A stretch of DNA of 64,000 bases from Halorientalis sp. IM1011. Lineage in GTDB: Archaea > Halobacteriota > Halobacteria > Halobacteriales > Haloarculaceae. The stretch covers positions 186,001 to 250,000 of the forward strand of contig NZ_CP019068.1 of assembly GCF_001989615.1 (NCBI RefSeq), read 5' to 3'. Below are positions 50,858-59,289 of the stretch, piece by piece; position 1 is the stretch's first letter, and every line of letters begins with the position of its first letter. The translations under genes and the position numbers were made by a program. The notes under the pieces are model-generated. The model was not told the origin of the DNA, searched no databases, and saw only the letters and a list, made by a program, of their open reading frames with translations.

Positions 50858-51271
50858 ATGAACGTTCCTGAAGAAATCCAGTGTCTCTTTTCGGCATCGA
50901 TTACGACGAAGGACGGGACTCCGGTAATCGAAGTCCCTGACCGTGAGATCGAACTCGGCGAGCTGCAGTCGAACACAGTGTATCGAGTGGCACTTCTCCC
51001 GTCACCGGATTCAGACGCCCCATCCCAGCAATCTCCGGAGCCTGACCAACCATCTGGCAATGAGACGCCCCCTGTCGAAGAGGGGGAGACTCGCCGCGTC
51101 GAGATCGAGGATATTGGTGATCAGGGCGATGGCGTCACGAGAGTCGACCGTGGCTACGTCGTCATCGTGCCGGACACGAAGCAAGGCGAACGTGTGGAGA
51201 TCGAGATCGCAGATGTGCGACAGAACGTCGCATTTGCGACGGTTACGGAACGACTCAGCTACTACGACTGA
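50858..51271 (+). CDS. TRAM-domain protein
   Basis: The predicted 137-residue protein starts at MNVPEEIQCLFSASI; the open frame begins earlier, but the first 25 codons are poor. The C-terminal half carries a TRAM domain (GETRRVEIEDIGDQGDGVTRVDRGYVVIVPDTKQGERVEIEIADVRQNVAFATV). TRAM domains bind RNA. Its N-terminal segment (TKDGTPVIEVPDREIELGELQSNTVYRVAL) is usual for haloarchaeal homologues. It sits directly beside the origin and could have a regulatory or RNA-chaperone function. Confidence 0.85.
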   Translation: MNVPEEIQCLFSASITTKDGTPVIEVPDREIELGELQSNTVYRVALLPSPDSDAPSQQSPEPDQPSGNETPPVEEGETRRVEIEDIGDQGDGVTRVDRGYVVIVPDTKQGERVEIEIADVRQNVAFATVTERLSYYD

Positions 51272-51553
51272 GCACCTCCACCGGCTAACGCTGTGAGCGT
51301 TTTCCTCGTGCCACTCAAATTCGACCGAACCAACGGACCGTATTTCTCCACGTCGCTACCGGCCATCCAACTACACGATTCCCAACGCATACGATGGACA
51401 GCGAGGGATGACTGTGAGATTCCTATCTGTCTGTTCCATCTGTACAGCAAAATCATATACATCTGTAATCATCTTACGAATATAATAGTCTATATAGGCA
51501 GACTATAGTCCTAATCCGGTACATTCATCCATGCCTGGTCGAATATTCTAAAC

Positions 51554-51727
51554 ATGCAGGACTCGACGAACGAAGTCGGTCAGCGCGATCGCGAACCGGG
51601 GACTGTGGTCGCAGCGATCGATCAGTTCGACGAGGAATCACACGTCGTCATCGCAGACACGACCCAGGACGACCGCTGGCTCGCGATGCCGACGTCCAAT
51701 ACGGCAGTCCTCGATGAATGGCGGTGA
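51554..51727 (+). CDS. Small haloarchaeal protein (57 residues)
   Basis: The ATG at 51554 opens a 57-residue acidic protein with PGTVVAAIDQFDEESHVVIADTTQDDRWLAMP, a pattern reminiscent of small beta proteins shared by haloarchaea. Its end lies 35 bp from the 3' end of the convergent neighbour. A TATA-like AATATTCTAAAC stretch (51542-51553) precedes it directly. No function is known. Confidence 0.6.
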   Translation: MQDSTNEVGQRDREPGTVVAAIDQFDEESHVVIADTTQDDRWLAMPTSNTAVLDEWR

Positions 51728-51762
51728 CCTGCGGCGCTCGAGGCGATTTTTGATCATCCTGT

Positions 51763-52086
51763 TCACTCGTCTGGATCGACTGGGCCTTTATATTTGGACC
51801 TGACCCGATCTCCGTCTCGCCATTGCCAGTAGTAGTAGCGGTTGTCGTTGATCTCCTTGATCGTGATCGTTGCCTTTGCAGGGACGTCGTTCGGGAGATC
51901 GTCAGGCCGCTCTGCGGCCACATTTTCGTCCGATTCCCCCTCGAGACGATCCTCGCGAGTTTTGTACTCCGCCAACTCTTCGGCATAGCGAGCAACGTCC
52001 CGCAGGTGTTCTGGGGGGAGTTCGTTGAGCGTGTTGACAATCTCCGACGAGAGGCTTGCCGGTGGGGTCGGAGGTTCGTAAGACAT
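51763..52086 (-). CDS. Small haloarchaeal protein, DUF6788-like tail
   Basis: The predicted 107-residue protein starts at MSYEPPTPPASLSSEIV. It has a helical head (LNELPPEHLRDVARYAEELAEYKT) and ends in a short beta segment YYYWQWRDGDRVRSKYKGPVDP. That final pattern is common in small haloarchaeal proteins of the DUF6788 type. The function is unknown. The open frame extends 12 codons further upstream, but with hydrophobic residues that are unlikely coding. Confidence 0.7.
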   Translation of the reverse strand: MSYEPPTPPASLSSEIVNTLNELPPEHLRDVARYAEELAEYKTREDRLEGESDENVAAERPDDLPNDVPAKATITIKEINDNRYYYWQWRDGDRVRSKYKGPVDPDE

Positions 52087-52972
52087 TGGGTACTCTATTG
52101 TTAACCAACACGGAACAACCACCCATAGATTTGTTGGTTAAGGCGGTGGGACAGTTCCGTCTCTGTCGACTGTCTCACCGTCTGACCATCCCGTATCAAT
52201 ACTCCATCACATAGTATTACAGTGTATCTATGAAATATGGTATATTCTGAGTAATCTTCGGTAACAGACTACTTGATCTGGTAGAGATAACGATTGCGTC
52301 TTCGGTGATCGAATACAGGAAGTTGCTCGATTTCGCTGGCCGAGCAAGTCGATCGACTCCGGGGTAACGGGGCGCTACGCGGAACATCGCTTTTATCCAC
52401 CAGTTTCGTTGCGTGATCGATGCAGACAATGCGGCGGCTACCTCCAATTGTTCTCATTCTGGTTGGTCTGGAACGGCTCTTGTACGTCCTCACTCACCCC
52501 AGTAGCTTGTTGGCGCGGTTTTTGACATCTCGATTGCCTTTTTCAGCAACTGCCGACGACAGATTGGGGGTGTTCGATATCGGATAAATCTGCACGCCAT
52601 TCGTGGCACAAAGGTGTCGTTCACGTCGAGCTGGTATTGCCGGCCGCCTCAAACGACACATCAAGTATAATTATACTATTATTCATTGTTATCTGACCAT
52701 TCATGTCTTTTCTCAGTTAGTCAGCACCCGAGGGGTTGCGTAAGTAACTTGCTGGTTCCGTGTCGCTTCAGACAGTATCTGCTGTCTGATGGTAGTCATT
52801 CGGTAATGGCTGAACGTGGGTTGACAGCACGGCCTGCTGAACGGTGAAGTGAATAACAGTACTATGTCCGTTATTCTATGGGGCAGGTATCCGCCGAGGG
52901 ATCGAGTCGGCCGTCCATAGTACGCCGTCGAAGCAAGAGAACCATCCCATTGTCTGGCAGACTGTGGCAACG
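52087..52972. other. Mostly non-coding region with one doubtful small frame
   Basis: About 890 bp lie between two leftward genes. It is AT-rich near 52200-52280 and 52660-52700. Apart from the 55-codon frame at 52420 there is no convincing gene. The inverted sequence TGCTGTC...GACAGCA occurs at about 52782-52830 but is loosely spaced. Confidence 0.4.
52420..52587 (+). CDS. Doubtful small membrane-like protein (55 residues)
   Basis: ATG 52420 opens MQTMRRLPPIVLILVGLERLLYVL followed by more hydrophobic residues, then a polar tail. One helix is possible, and a TATA-like TTTTATCC lies about 30 bp upstream. There is no similarity to known families, so this may be a chance frame. Confidence 0.25.
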   Translation: MQTMRRLPPIVLILVGLERLLYVLTHPSSLLARFLTSRLPFSATADDRLGVFDIG

Positions 52973-53776
52973 TCAGGTTTCGTCGGGGGGCGTCTGCTGG
53001 GCGATCTCCGCCTCGACGTCGTCCACGGCGTTCTGGAGGATATCGACGGACCGATCGATCGACGACCCGGCGAGATCGAATCGGTAGGCCGGGCCACCGA
53101 TGGAGAGGCTTCCGACGACCGTCCCATCCGAGCGGGTCACTGGGGCACCGATCGATCGGTATCCGGTCTCCAGTTCTTCGTCGTTCGTCGCGTACCCCTG
53201 TTCGCGGACGGTTTCGATCGCTTCGATCAGCGTCTCCCGATCCGTGATCGTGTTCTCGGTCGTCGCCGGGAGGCCGTGGCGATCCACGATTTCGTGAAGC
53301 CGTTCCGTCGAGAGCTCCGAGAGGATGGCTTTCCCCGACGCGGAGTTGTGCATGTTGAATCGGCTCCCCGCCTGCAGAAACGTGCTCCCAACGGCGGGGT
53401 TACTCGGATTCGAGTCCCCCATCACGTACTCGATCGAATACATACTCCCGTTCTCCGAGACGGCGAAGTTCGCCTCCTCGTTGGTGGATTCGGCGAGGCG
53501 GTACACCTGGATTCTGGCCGGCGTGTAGATATCCCGCCGATTGCGGGCGTGCTCGCCGAGTTCCAGAAACTGGAGTCCGACGTGATACCGTCCCTCCTCT
53601 TCGACGAGATACCCCGCGTCGACGAGGGTCGCGAGGTGATTGTGGACCGTACTCTTCGCCAGGTCGAGGGCCGTCGCGAGTTCCGTCACCGTCGAGCCGT
53701 TCTGCCGTTGAATCTCCCGGACGATGTCAATCGACGTCTCCGTCGTCTTGACCGGCCGCGCGCGATTGTCCGTCAT
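52973..53776 (-). CDS. IclR-family regulator of the hydantoin/dihydropyrimidine cluster
   Basis: The 267-residue protein has an N-terminal winged helix (NGSTVTELATALDLAKSTVHNHLATLVDAGYLVEEEGRYHVGLQF) and an IclR effector domain (NSASGKAILSELSTERLHEIVD; GYATNDEELETGYRSIGAPV). It belongs to the same family as the IclR at 31314 but is a different lineage. It is adjacent to a cyclic amidohydrolase, NCS1 permease and M20 amidases, so its effector is probably a hydantoin, dihydropyrimidine or ureido acid. A GTGTGAA...TTCACAC inverted repeat lies 42 bp upstream of its start. Confidence 0.9.
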   Translation of the reverse strand: MTDNRARPVKTTETSIDIVREIQRQNGSTVTELATALDLAKSTVHNHLATLVDAGYLVEEEGRYHVGLQFLELGEHARNRRDIYTPARIQVYRLAESTNEEANFAVSENGSMYSIEYVMGDSNPSNPAVGSTFLQAGSRFNMHNSASGKAILSELSTERLHEIVDRHGLPATTENTITDRETLIEAIETVREQGYATNDEELETGYRSIGAPVTRSDGTVVGSLSIGGPAYRFDLAGSSIDRSVDILQNAVDDVEAEIAQQTPPDET

Positions 53777-54270
53777 TGGCCGAAACCAGCGGAGCCGGAA
53801 TTATAAGTGTTCGGTATGTGTGAACAGCAGTGAGCGTCTTCACACGGAAAATCGGGCGGTTCGAGGCCGCCATTGATATGGAGATATTCGGATGTGCGGT
53901 TCGATATATAAATGGCGCAGAGATCGAGTGAGAGACCGATCGGACGGCCGATTTCAGCCGAGCACGCTTATAAACAAGATACGCGTCTGTTCACGTCTCG
54001 CGAACAGTGGGCTGTGCCAGTTATGTACGGTCGAAAGCCGCCGATAGCGAAGTTGCTGGGGGAATTAAATCGTGGCACCAACTTCTTTTTGATTGATATA
54101 TTCGCACTATGTGAATCGGTTGCTAGCACGTAGATGGCAAATCGACTGCATTGGAGACCAGCAGAAAGCGGTCTTCGGTTCGCAGTCACTCCCTGGTCTA
54201 CTGTCGTCACCGGCGATGCAGATGGAAGAAAAAAGGGTAGAACCGCCGTCTCGACCTGTCGATCGGTTCG
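53777..54270. other. Intergenic region with candidate IclR operator, no gene
   Basis: This is 494 bp between the IclR gene and the 3' end of the amidohydrolase gene. It holds a TATA-like ATTATAAG (53799-53806) for the leftward IclR gene and the inverted repeat at 53818-53845. A second TATA-like ATATATAA (about 53904-53911) precedes a 73-codon rightward frame that is basic and unlike haloarchaeal coding. That frame is not called a gene. Confidence 0.5.
53818..53845. promoter_or_regulatory. Inverted repeat upstream of the second IclR gene
   Basis: GTGTGAA and TTCACAC are perfect 7-bp arms separated by 14 bases, just upstream of the TATA-like element of the leftward IclR gene. The position suits autoregulation. 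GTGTGACC, a similar half-site, is present upstream of the amidohydrolase gene (about 55688-55695). Confidence 0.45.
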
Positions 54271-55659
54271 TTATCGTTCGTCCGGGGCCCAGTCGGGGAT
54301 GTCGCGGTCGATGAACTCCCCGTAGCCGGGTTCGGCGACGATCTCCCCGTCGTCGGCGATCAGTTCCCCGCGCAGGAACGTCTTCTTCACGCGGCCGGTC
54401 ACGTCACGACCTTCGTAGATCGTGTAGTCCGCGACGGAGGCGTTGTCGTCGGCCGTGATCGTGTACTCCTCGTCCGGATCGAAGATGACGATGTCCGCGT
54501 CGGTCCCCGGTTCGAGCGTGCCCTTGCCGGGCAGTCCGAACGTCCGCGCGGGGTTCGTACACATGACGCGGACGAGGAACGGGTACGAGAAGCCGCGTTT
54601 GTTGACGGCTTCGTCGTGGAACACCGGCAAACTCGTCTGGAGGCCGTTGACACCGAAGGAGCTGTCCCACCAGTTCTCGACCTCCTTGTCCGCACGCTTG
54701 AACGCGACGTGGTCGGTGGAGACGACGCTCAGGGCACCGTTGTGCAGGTGCTCGAACATGGCGTCCCGGTCGTCGGGGGTCCGGAGCGGCGGGGCCTGGA
54801 TGGCCAGAGTCCCCTGCTCCTCGTAGGCGGATTCGTCGAGTGCGGTGTAATGCGTGCAGGTCTCGCCGCGAACCTCGCTGCCGTCCGTCTGGAACGACTC
54901 GAGGACGTCGGCGGCCTTCGCACACGTCGTGTGAATGCCGTAGTACTTCGCCCCGGCCTCCTGGGCCATGCGGACGGCGTCTTCCGCGGCCATCGCTTCC
55001 GTGTAGTCGGGGCGAGCGCGCGGATACTCCGCGGGATCGGTCGCACCCTCCTCCTTGAGCCGTTCGGTCAACGCGTTACAGACCGAGGCGTCCTCCGTAT
55101 GCAGCACTGCCACGACGTCACGGTCCGCGACCTCCTCGAAGACGCGGTTCATGAACCCGTTCGAGAGCCCGATCTCGTAGGCCGTGAACATCTTGATCGA
55201 GGTCACGCCCTCCTCGATGACCGCGTCCAGTTCGTCGAACACGGCGGGGTCCTCGCGCGTGATGACGCCGTGGAGCCCGTAGTCGATGAGCGAGTCCGCT
55301 CCCTTCCGTTTCTGTCGCTCGACGGCCTCGAGGAGCGTGCCTTCCTCCTCCCAGATGCTGAGGTCGCCCAGCCAGGCCTCCCAGGCGAAGTTCACGCAGG
55401 AGGTTACTCCGCCGAGTGCCGCCGCACTCGTCCCCTCCTCGTACGGGTCGATCGAGAGGTAGCCGTCGATGTGGACGTGCGGGTCGACCACGCCGGGCAT
55501 CACCAGTTGTCCCGAGGCGTCGACGACCTCACGGGCTTCGACGAAGTTCGCCCGATCGCCGATCCCGACGATCGTCCCGTCGTCGACGGCCACGTCCGCC
55601 TCGAAGCACCGATTCGGAGTTACGACAGTCCCGTTGGAGATGATTAGATCAACGGTCAC
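54271..55659 (-). CDS. Cyclic amidohydrolase (dihydropyrimidinase/hydantoinase/allantoinase family)
   Basis: The 462-residue amidohydrolase has metal and substrate motifs. VDPHVHIDG (about 58-66) supplies two metal His, TSIKMFTAYE (about 151-160) the carbamylated Lys, and VLHTED (about 183) and GIHTTCAKA (about 241) the later His. VVSTDHVAF (about 311) contains the last Asp. It hydrolyses a cyclic amide such as dihydropyrimidine, hydantoin or allantoin to an N-carbamoyl acid. The neighbouring N-carbamoyl hydrolase and NCS1 permease suggest uptake and two-step breakdown. Which substrate cannot be told by eye. Confidence 0.88.
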   Translation of the reverse strand: MTVDLIISNGTVVTPNRCFEADVAVDDGTIVGIGDRANFVEAREVVDASGQLVMPGVVDPHVHIDGYLSIDPYEEGTSAAALGGVTSCVNFAWEAWLGDLSIWEEEGTLLEAVERQKRKGADSLIDYGLHGVITREDPAVFDELDAVIEEGVTSIKMFTAYEIGLSNGFMNRVFEEVADRDVVAVLHTEDASVCNALTERLKEEGATDPAEYPRARPDYTEAMAAEDAVRMAQEAGAKYYGIHTTCAKAADVLESFQTDGSEVRGETCTHYTALDESAYEEQGTLAIQAPPLRTPDDRDAMFEHLHNGALSVVSTDHVAFKRADKEVENWWDSSFGVNGLQTSLPVFHDEAVNKRGFSYPFLVRVMCTNPARTFGLPGKGTLEPGTDADIVIFDPDEEYTITADDNASVADYTIYEGRDVTGRVKKTFLRGELIADDGEIVAEPGYGEFIDRDIPDWAPDER

Positions 55660-55851
55660 GTGCTAGCCGATTAGTCGAATCAAGAAAAGTGTGACCATCA
55701 GACGCAGGCCGCCGTGCTGATGCGGTCTGGGATCACGACCGACCGAACGGGCAGGAATCCCGCCGAAAACCATCATCATTTAACAGAAAGTATTAAACAG
55801 GGTCGTGTTACAATCCTACTATCATGGTACAAGGTGTGCCAGTGATGTCGC

Positions 55852-57225
55852 ATGAGTGAGGATTCCAAGCCGGAAGGACTAGCACCGATTCCGTGGAGCG
55901 AACGGACGATGAGCCTGTTGCAGTACCCACCGGTCTGGTGGTCGTCGCTCATCGTCGTCCAGTCGTTCGCCGTCGCCTTTTTCGCCGTCTATCCGCAGGG
56001 CGGCTTGAATCTGTTACAGGTGACGCTGGCGGCCGCCATCGGCACGCTGATTCTCTCCGGCCTGTTCATCATGAACGGCTTCCCCGGATACGAGGAGGGG
56101 ATCCCCTTCGCCATGCAGACGCGATCCGCGTTCGGTATCAAGGGCGCGACGATACCGAACTATCTGCGGATCACGCCCGCCATCGCCTGGCTCGGTATCG
56201 GGAACTGGATCGGCGCGCTGGCGATCCAGACCATCTCCACGACGCTCTGGGGTTTCGGGAACGTCTGGGTGTACTTCGCGCTCTTTCTGATACTCAACGT
56301 GATCCTCGCGTGGTACGGGATCGAGTCCATCAAGTGGTTCAACTTCGTCGCCTCCGGGGTCATCATCGTCCTGATGACCTACACGGCCTACATCGTCCTC
56401 TCCACGGAGGGGATCCCGACCGAGGTCATCACGTACGGCGGCTCCTGGAGCTGGGAGTTCGTCGCCGTCATCTCCGTCATGGTCGGCCAGGTCATCACGG
56501 GCGCGCTCAACGCGTCTGACCTCACCAGACACCTCGAAGTCAGCGGGAACGGGAGCGCCCGCAATCAGGTGCTGGGCCACATCATCGGCATCATTCCCCC
56601 GTATCTGTTCATGATGCTGATCGGCATCCTCTTCGGCGTCTCGGCGGGGAACCCGAACCCGATCGAGGCCGTCATGGAAGTGGCACCGAACCCCATTCTG
56701 GGCTCGTTGATGTTGCTGTTCGTCGTCCTCGCACAGATTTCGACGAACCTCACGATGAACATCCTGCCGCCCGCGAACGTGTTTCAGGACACCTTCGGCG
56801 TCTCCTGGAAGCAGGGCGTGGTCGCGACGGGCGTCCTCTCGGTCGCCACGTTCCCCTGGATGCTGTTCACCAGTGACCTGTTCTACACGTTCATCAGCTT
56901 CTACGCCGCCTTCCTCGGCCCGATCATCGGAATCTTGATGGCGGACTACTGGATCGTCAAGCGACGGGAGACCGACGTCGACGAACTCTACGACAAGAGC
57001 GCCGACTCGAAGTTCTGGTTCGTCCGCGGGTTCTCCGTCACCGGCATCGTGAGCATGGTCCTCGGGACCGTGGTCAGCCTCCCGTATCTCGACATGGGCT
57101 GGATGATCGGCCTCCCGGTCGGGTTCGCCAGTTACCTGCTACTGACGAAGTTCGCACTCGACGATCGGGTCAAGTCGTACATGGCACCGGCAGCCGGTGC
57201 CCGCTCGACTCCCGACGCGGACTGA
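55852..57225 (+). CDS. NCS1-family nucleobase/hydantoin permease
   Basis: The 457-residue protein has about 12 hydrophobic helices. NCS1-type features include PVWWSSLIVVQSFAVAFF near the start, FPGYEEGIPFAMQTRSAFGIKGATIPNYLR (about 75-105), and an Asn-Ala-Ser-Asp-containing helix near residue 222. It imports cytosine, purines, allantoin or hydantoins with cations. It is divergent from the cyclic amidohydrolase gene (193 bp apart), so both may share regulation. TATA-like TATTAAAC (about 55790-55797) lies in between. Confidence 0.9.
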   Translation: MSEDSKPEGLAPIPWSERTMSLLQYPPVWWSSLIVVQSFAVAFFAVYPQGGLNLLQVTLAAAIGTLILSGLFIMNGFPGYEEGIPFAMQTRSAFGIKGATIPNYLRITPAIAWLGIGNWIGALAIQTISTTLWGFGNVWVYFALFLILNVILAWYGIESIKWFNFVASGVIIVLMTYTAYIVLSTEGIPTEVITYGGSWSWEFVAVISVMVGQVITGALNASDLTRHLEVSGNGSARNQVLGHIIGIIPPYLFMMLIGILFGVSAGNPNPIEAVMEVAPNPILGSLMLLFVVLAQISTNLTMNILPPANVFQDTFGVSWKQGVVATGVLSVATFPWMLFTSDLFYTFISFYAAFLGPIIGILMADYWIVKRRETDVDELYDKSADSKFWFVRGFSVTGIVSMVLGTVVSLPYLDMGWMIGLPVGFASYLLLTKFALDDRVKSYMAPAAGARSTPDAD

Positions 57226-57347
57226 CCCGGGAGCGACGCTCGCCATCGGCCCGAGCGGGCGAGAAGCATTTTCGCGACGTTTGCGCTCGTCGTCGAGCGG
57301 ACAGCGGTAGCGAGACCAGAGCCCGCGGCGATAACGGTGAGACTCTC

Positions 57348-58616
57348 TCAATCCGCAGCCAGATCCGCGAGGCCGGCCGCGAGCACCTGCGTGGCTTCCG
57401 CACAGTTGTCCCAGTCGGTCCACTCGCGTGGGCTATGCGAGATGCCGCCGCGGGATGGGGCAAACAACATCCCAGCGTCGGTGACCTTGGCGATGTGCAT
57501 CGTGTCGTGGCCCGCGCCGGAGTGGAGATCCAGCGTCTCGATCTCCGAGTCTGCGGCCCCCGTTCGCAACGCGTCCAGACACCGATCCGTCATGGCGATC
57601 GGTTCGATGTTGTACGGCCGCTCGAACGTCGTCACGACGTCGCGTTCGTCTTCGATCCGGGAGAGCGACTCCCGGATGTCGCCGACGATCCGTTCCATCG
57701 GCTCGGATTCGACGTCCCTGACGTCCACGCCCAGTTCGACCCGGCCCGGGACGACGTTGATCGCGTTCGGTGCGACGTCGAGTTTCCCGACCGTGCCGAC
57801 GACAGTCTCGCCGTGCTCGTCGACGGCCTCCTCGGTCGCCGCTTCGACGTCGAGGACGATCTCGCTGGCCGCGGCCAGCGCGTCCCGTCGGTCGTCCATC
57901 GCGGTACAGCCGGAGTGGTTGGCCTCGCCGGCGATCTCGATCTGACAGCGGACGGTCCCCGTGATCGACGTGACGATTCCGACGGGGACGCCGGCGTCCT
58001 CCAGCCGTTCGCTCTGTTCGACGTGGAGTTCGAGCCAGGAGTCCCATCCGCTGGCGTCGATGCGGCCCTCGCCGCTGAAGCCGATCTCTTCGAGGGCTTC
58101 GCCGAGGGTCACGCCGTCGTCGTCGGCCATCGACCGGGCTTCGTCGACGGTGCGTTGCTCACTGGCGACCGACGAGCCAAGAACGCCGTCCGAGAACCGC
58201 GCGCCCTCCTCTTCGGTGAAACACACGACGTCGATCGGCCGTTCGAGGTCCACGTCGGCTTCCTGCAGCGCACGGACGGCCTCCAGAGCCCCGTAGACAC
58301 CGAGCACCCCGTCGAAAATCCCGCCCTCGGGGACGGAGTCGAGGTGGCTCCCCGTCGCGACGGCCGGCGTGGTCCGCTCGGCTGACGCCGGTACCCATCG
58401 GCCGGCGATGTTCCCGACGCCGTCGACGCGGACGTCGAGCCCCGCGTCCTCGAGCCGGTCGACGAAGTACTCCCTGGCGCGTTTGTTCTCTTCGGTGCCG
58501 GTCAGGACCGTTCGCCCGTTGCCCTCCACGTCCGAGATGGTCCCGTATTCGGCGGTGCGTTCGATATTCGTCCGAAGTCGATCCGCGTCGACGTACTGGT
58601 GAATCGTTCCGGTCAT
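57348..58616 (-). CDS. M20-family N-carbamoyl-amino acid amidohydrolase
   Basis: The 422-residue metallo-amidase has motif TGSHLDSVPEGGIFDGVLGVYGAL (about 84-107) with metal His and Asp. VVCFTEEEGARFSDGVLGSSV (about 129-149) holds the Glu pair and metal ligand, and ELHVEQSERL and HSGAGHDTMHIA the later His residues. This is the allantoate/beta-ureidopropionate/N-carbamoyl-L-amino acid hydrolase group, which completes hydantoin or dihydropyrimidine breakdown. The neighbouring cyclic amidohydrolase supplies the N-carbamoyl acid. Confidence 0.9.
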   Translation of the reverse strand: MTGTIHQYVDADRLRTNIERTAEYGTISDVEGNGRTVLTGTEENKRAREYFVDRLEDAGLDVRVDGVGNIAGRWVPASAERTTPAVATGSHLDSVPEGGIFDGVLGVYGALEAVRALQEADVDLERPIDVVCFTEEEGARFSDGVLGSSVASEQRTVDEARSMADDDGVTLGEALEEIGFSGEGRIDASGWDSWLELHVEQSERLEDAGVPVGIVTSITGTVRCQIEIAGEANHSGCTAMDDRRDALAAASEIVLDVEAATEEAVDEHGETVVGTVGKLDVAPNAINVVPGRVELGVDVRDVESEPMERIVGDIRESLSRIEDERDVVTTFERPYNIEPIAMTDRCLDALRTGAADSEIETLDLHSGAGHDTMHIAKVTDAGMLFAPSRGGISHSPREWTDWDNCAEATQVLAAGLADLAAD

Positions 58617-58724
58617 GTCTGTTGCTGTCGACTACTGCCGATACTGTCCCTCTAGAAATCGTGAGGGTTAGCATTGTCGCTCTGCCGAACTCGGTTCGAG
58701 CGCGTTACGCGGGCGTCGCGGCGG

Positions 58725-59141
58725 TCAGACCTCGCGGATGACGATGTCTTTCATCCCGTCTTCGAGCGTGGACTGCTCGATTTCGTCGAGTTCCGACCGC
58801 GACGCATTCAGCGTCGCGACGTGATTGCCAGCGAGTTCCCCCGCCGGACTCTTGAAGCACGTGGGGCCGCAGGGCACGAGGATCTCCTGTTCGTTCCGAT
58901 AGCCCGGGTAGAGCAGGATGTCGCCGCGGGACGGGTAGACCGTGTGGTTCTCGCGGGGAATCTCCGGCAGTTCGATCTCGTCGATGTTCACCCAGGTCGC
59001 GTGTCCGCTCCAGCGGACGTGCATCAGGTGGGACTCGAGCGGGAGGAACTCCCGAATCGCCTCGATCGACTGCGGTGCCTCGTCGACCAGCAGGTCGGCT
59101 GTGAAGGTCTGTCCCTCGATGTCGAATTCCAGTTGCTCCAT
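58725..59141 (-). CDS. DUF3830-family protein
   Basis: The 138-residue protein starts at MEQLEFDIEGQTFTADLL (the open frame is longer, but the first 70 codons are shadow of the divergent gene). It has the DUF3830 look, a cyclophilin-like fold: EAPQSIEAIREFLPLESHLMHVRWSGHATWVNID, then NHTVYPSRGDILLYPGYRNEQEILVPCGPTCF. This family is often encoded with hydantoinase or amidohydrolase genes. Its biochemical role is unknown. It is codirectional with the M20 hydrolase gene, about 108 bp upstream of it. Confidence 0.82.
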   Translation of the reverse strand: MEQLEFDIEGQTFTADLLVDEAPQSIEAIREFLPLESHLMHVRWSGHATWVNIDEIELPEIPRENHTVYPSRGDILLYPGYRNEQEILVPCGPTCFKSPAGELAGNHVATLNASRSELDEIEQSTLEDGMKDIVIREV

Positions 59142-59289
59142 GCGTTCAATCGTTCCACCCGAGGGGATAAAGATTTTGGAGAGCCGCGAGAGCAGTACGA
59201 ACGGACCCGTATGCACACCTCCGAACCCGACGGCCGGCGGAGACAGCGATTCGAATTGCGCCCCAGCCACAGCTCTCGTCCCCCGACCA

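Noticed and set aside
53912-54133. 73-codon frame directly after a TATA-like element
   Set aside because: The product is basic and mixed in composition, with no family or partner; the TATA match in AT-rich DNA is weak evidence.
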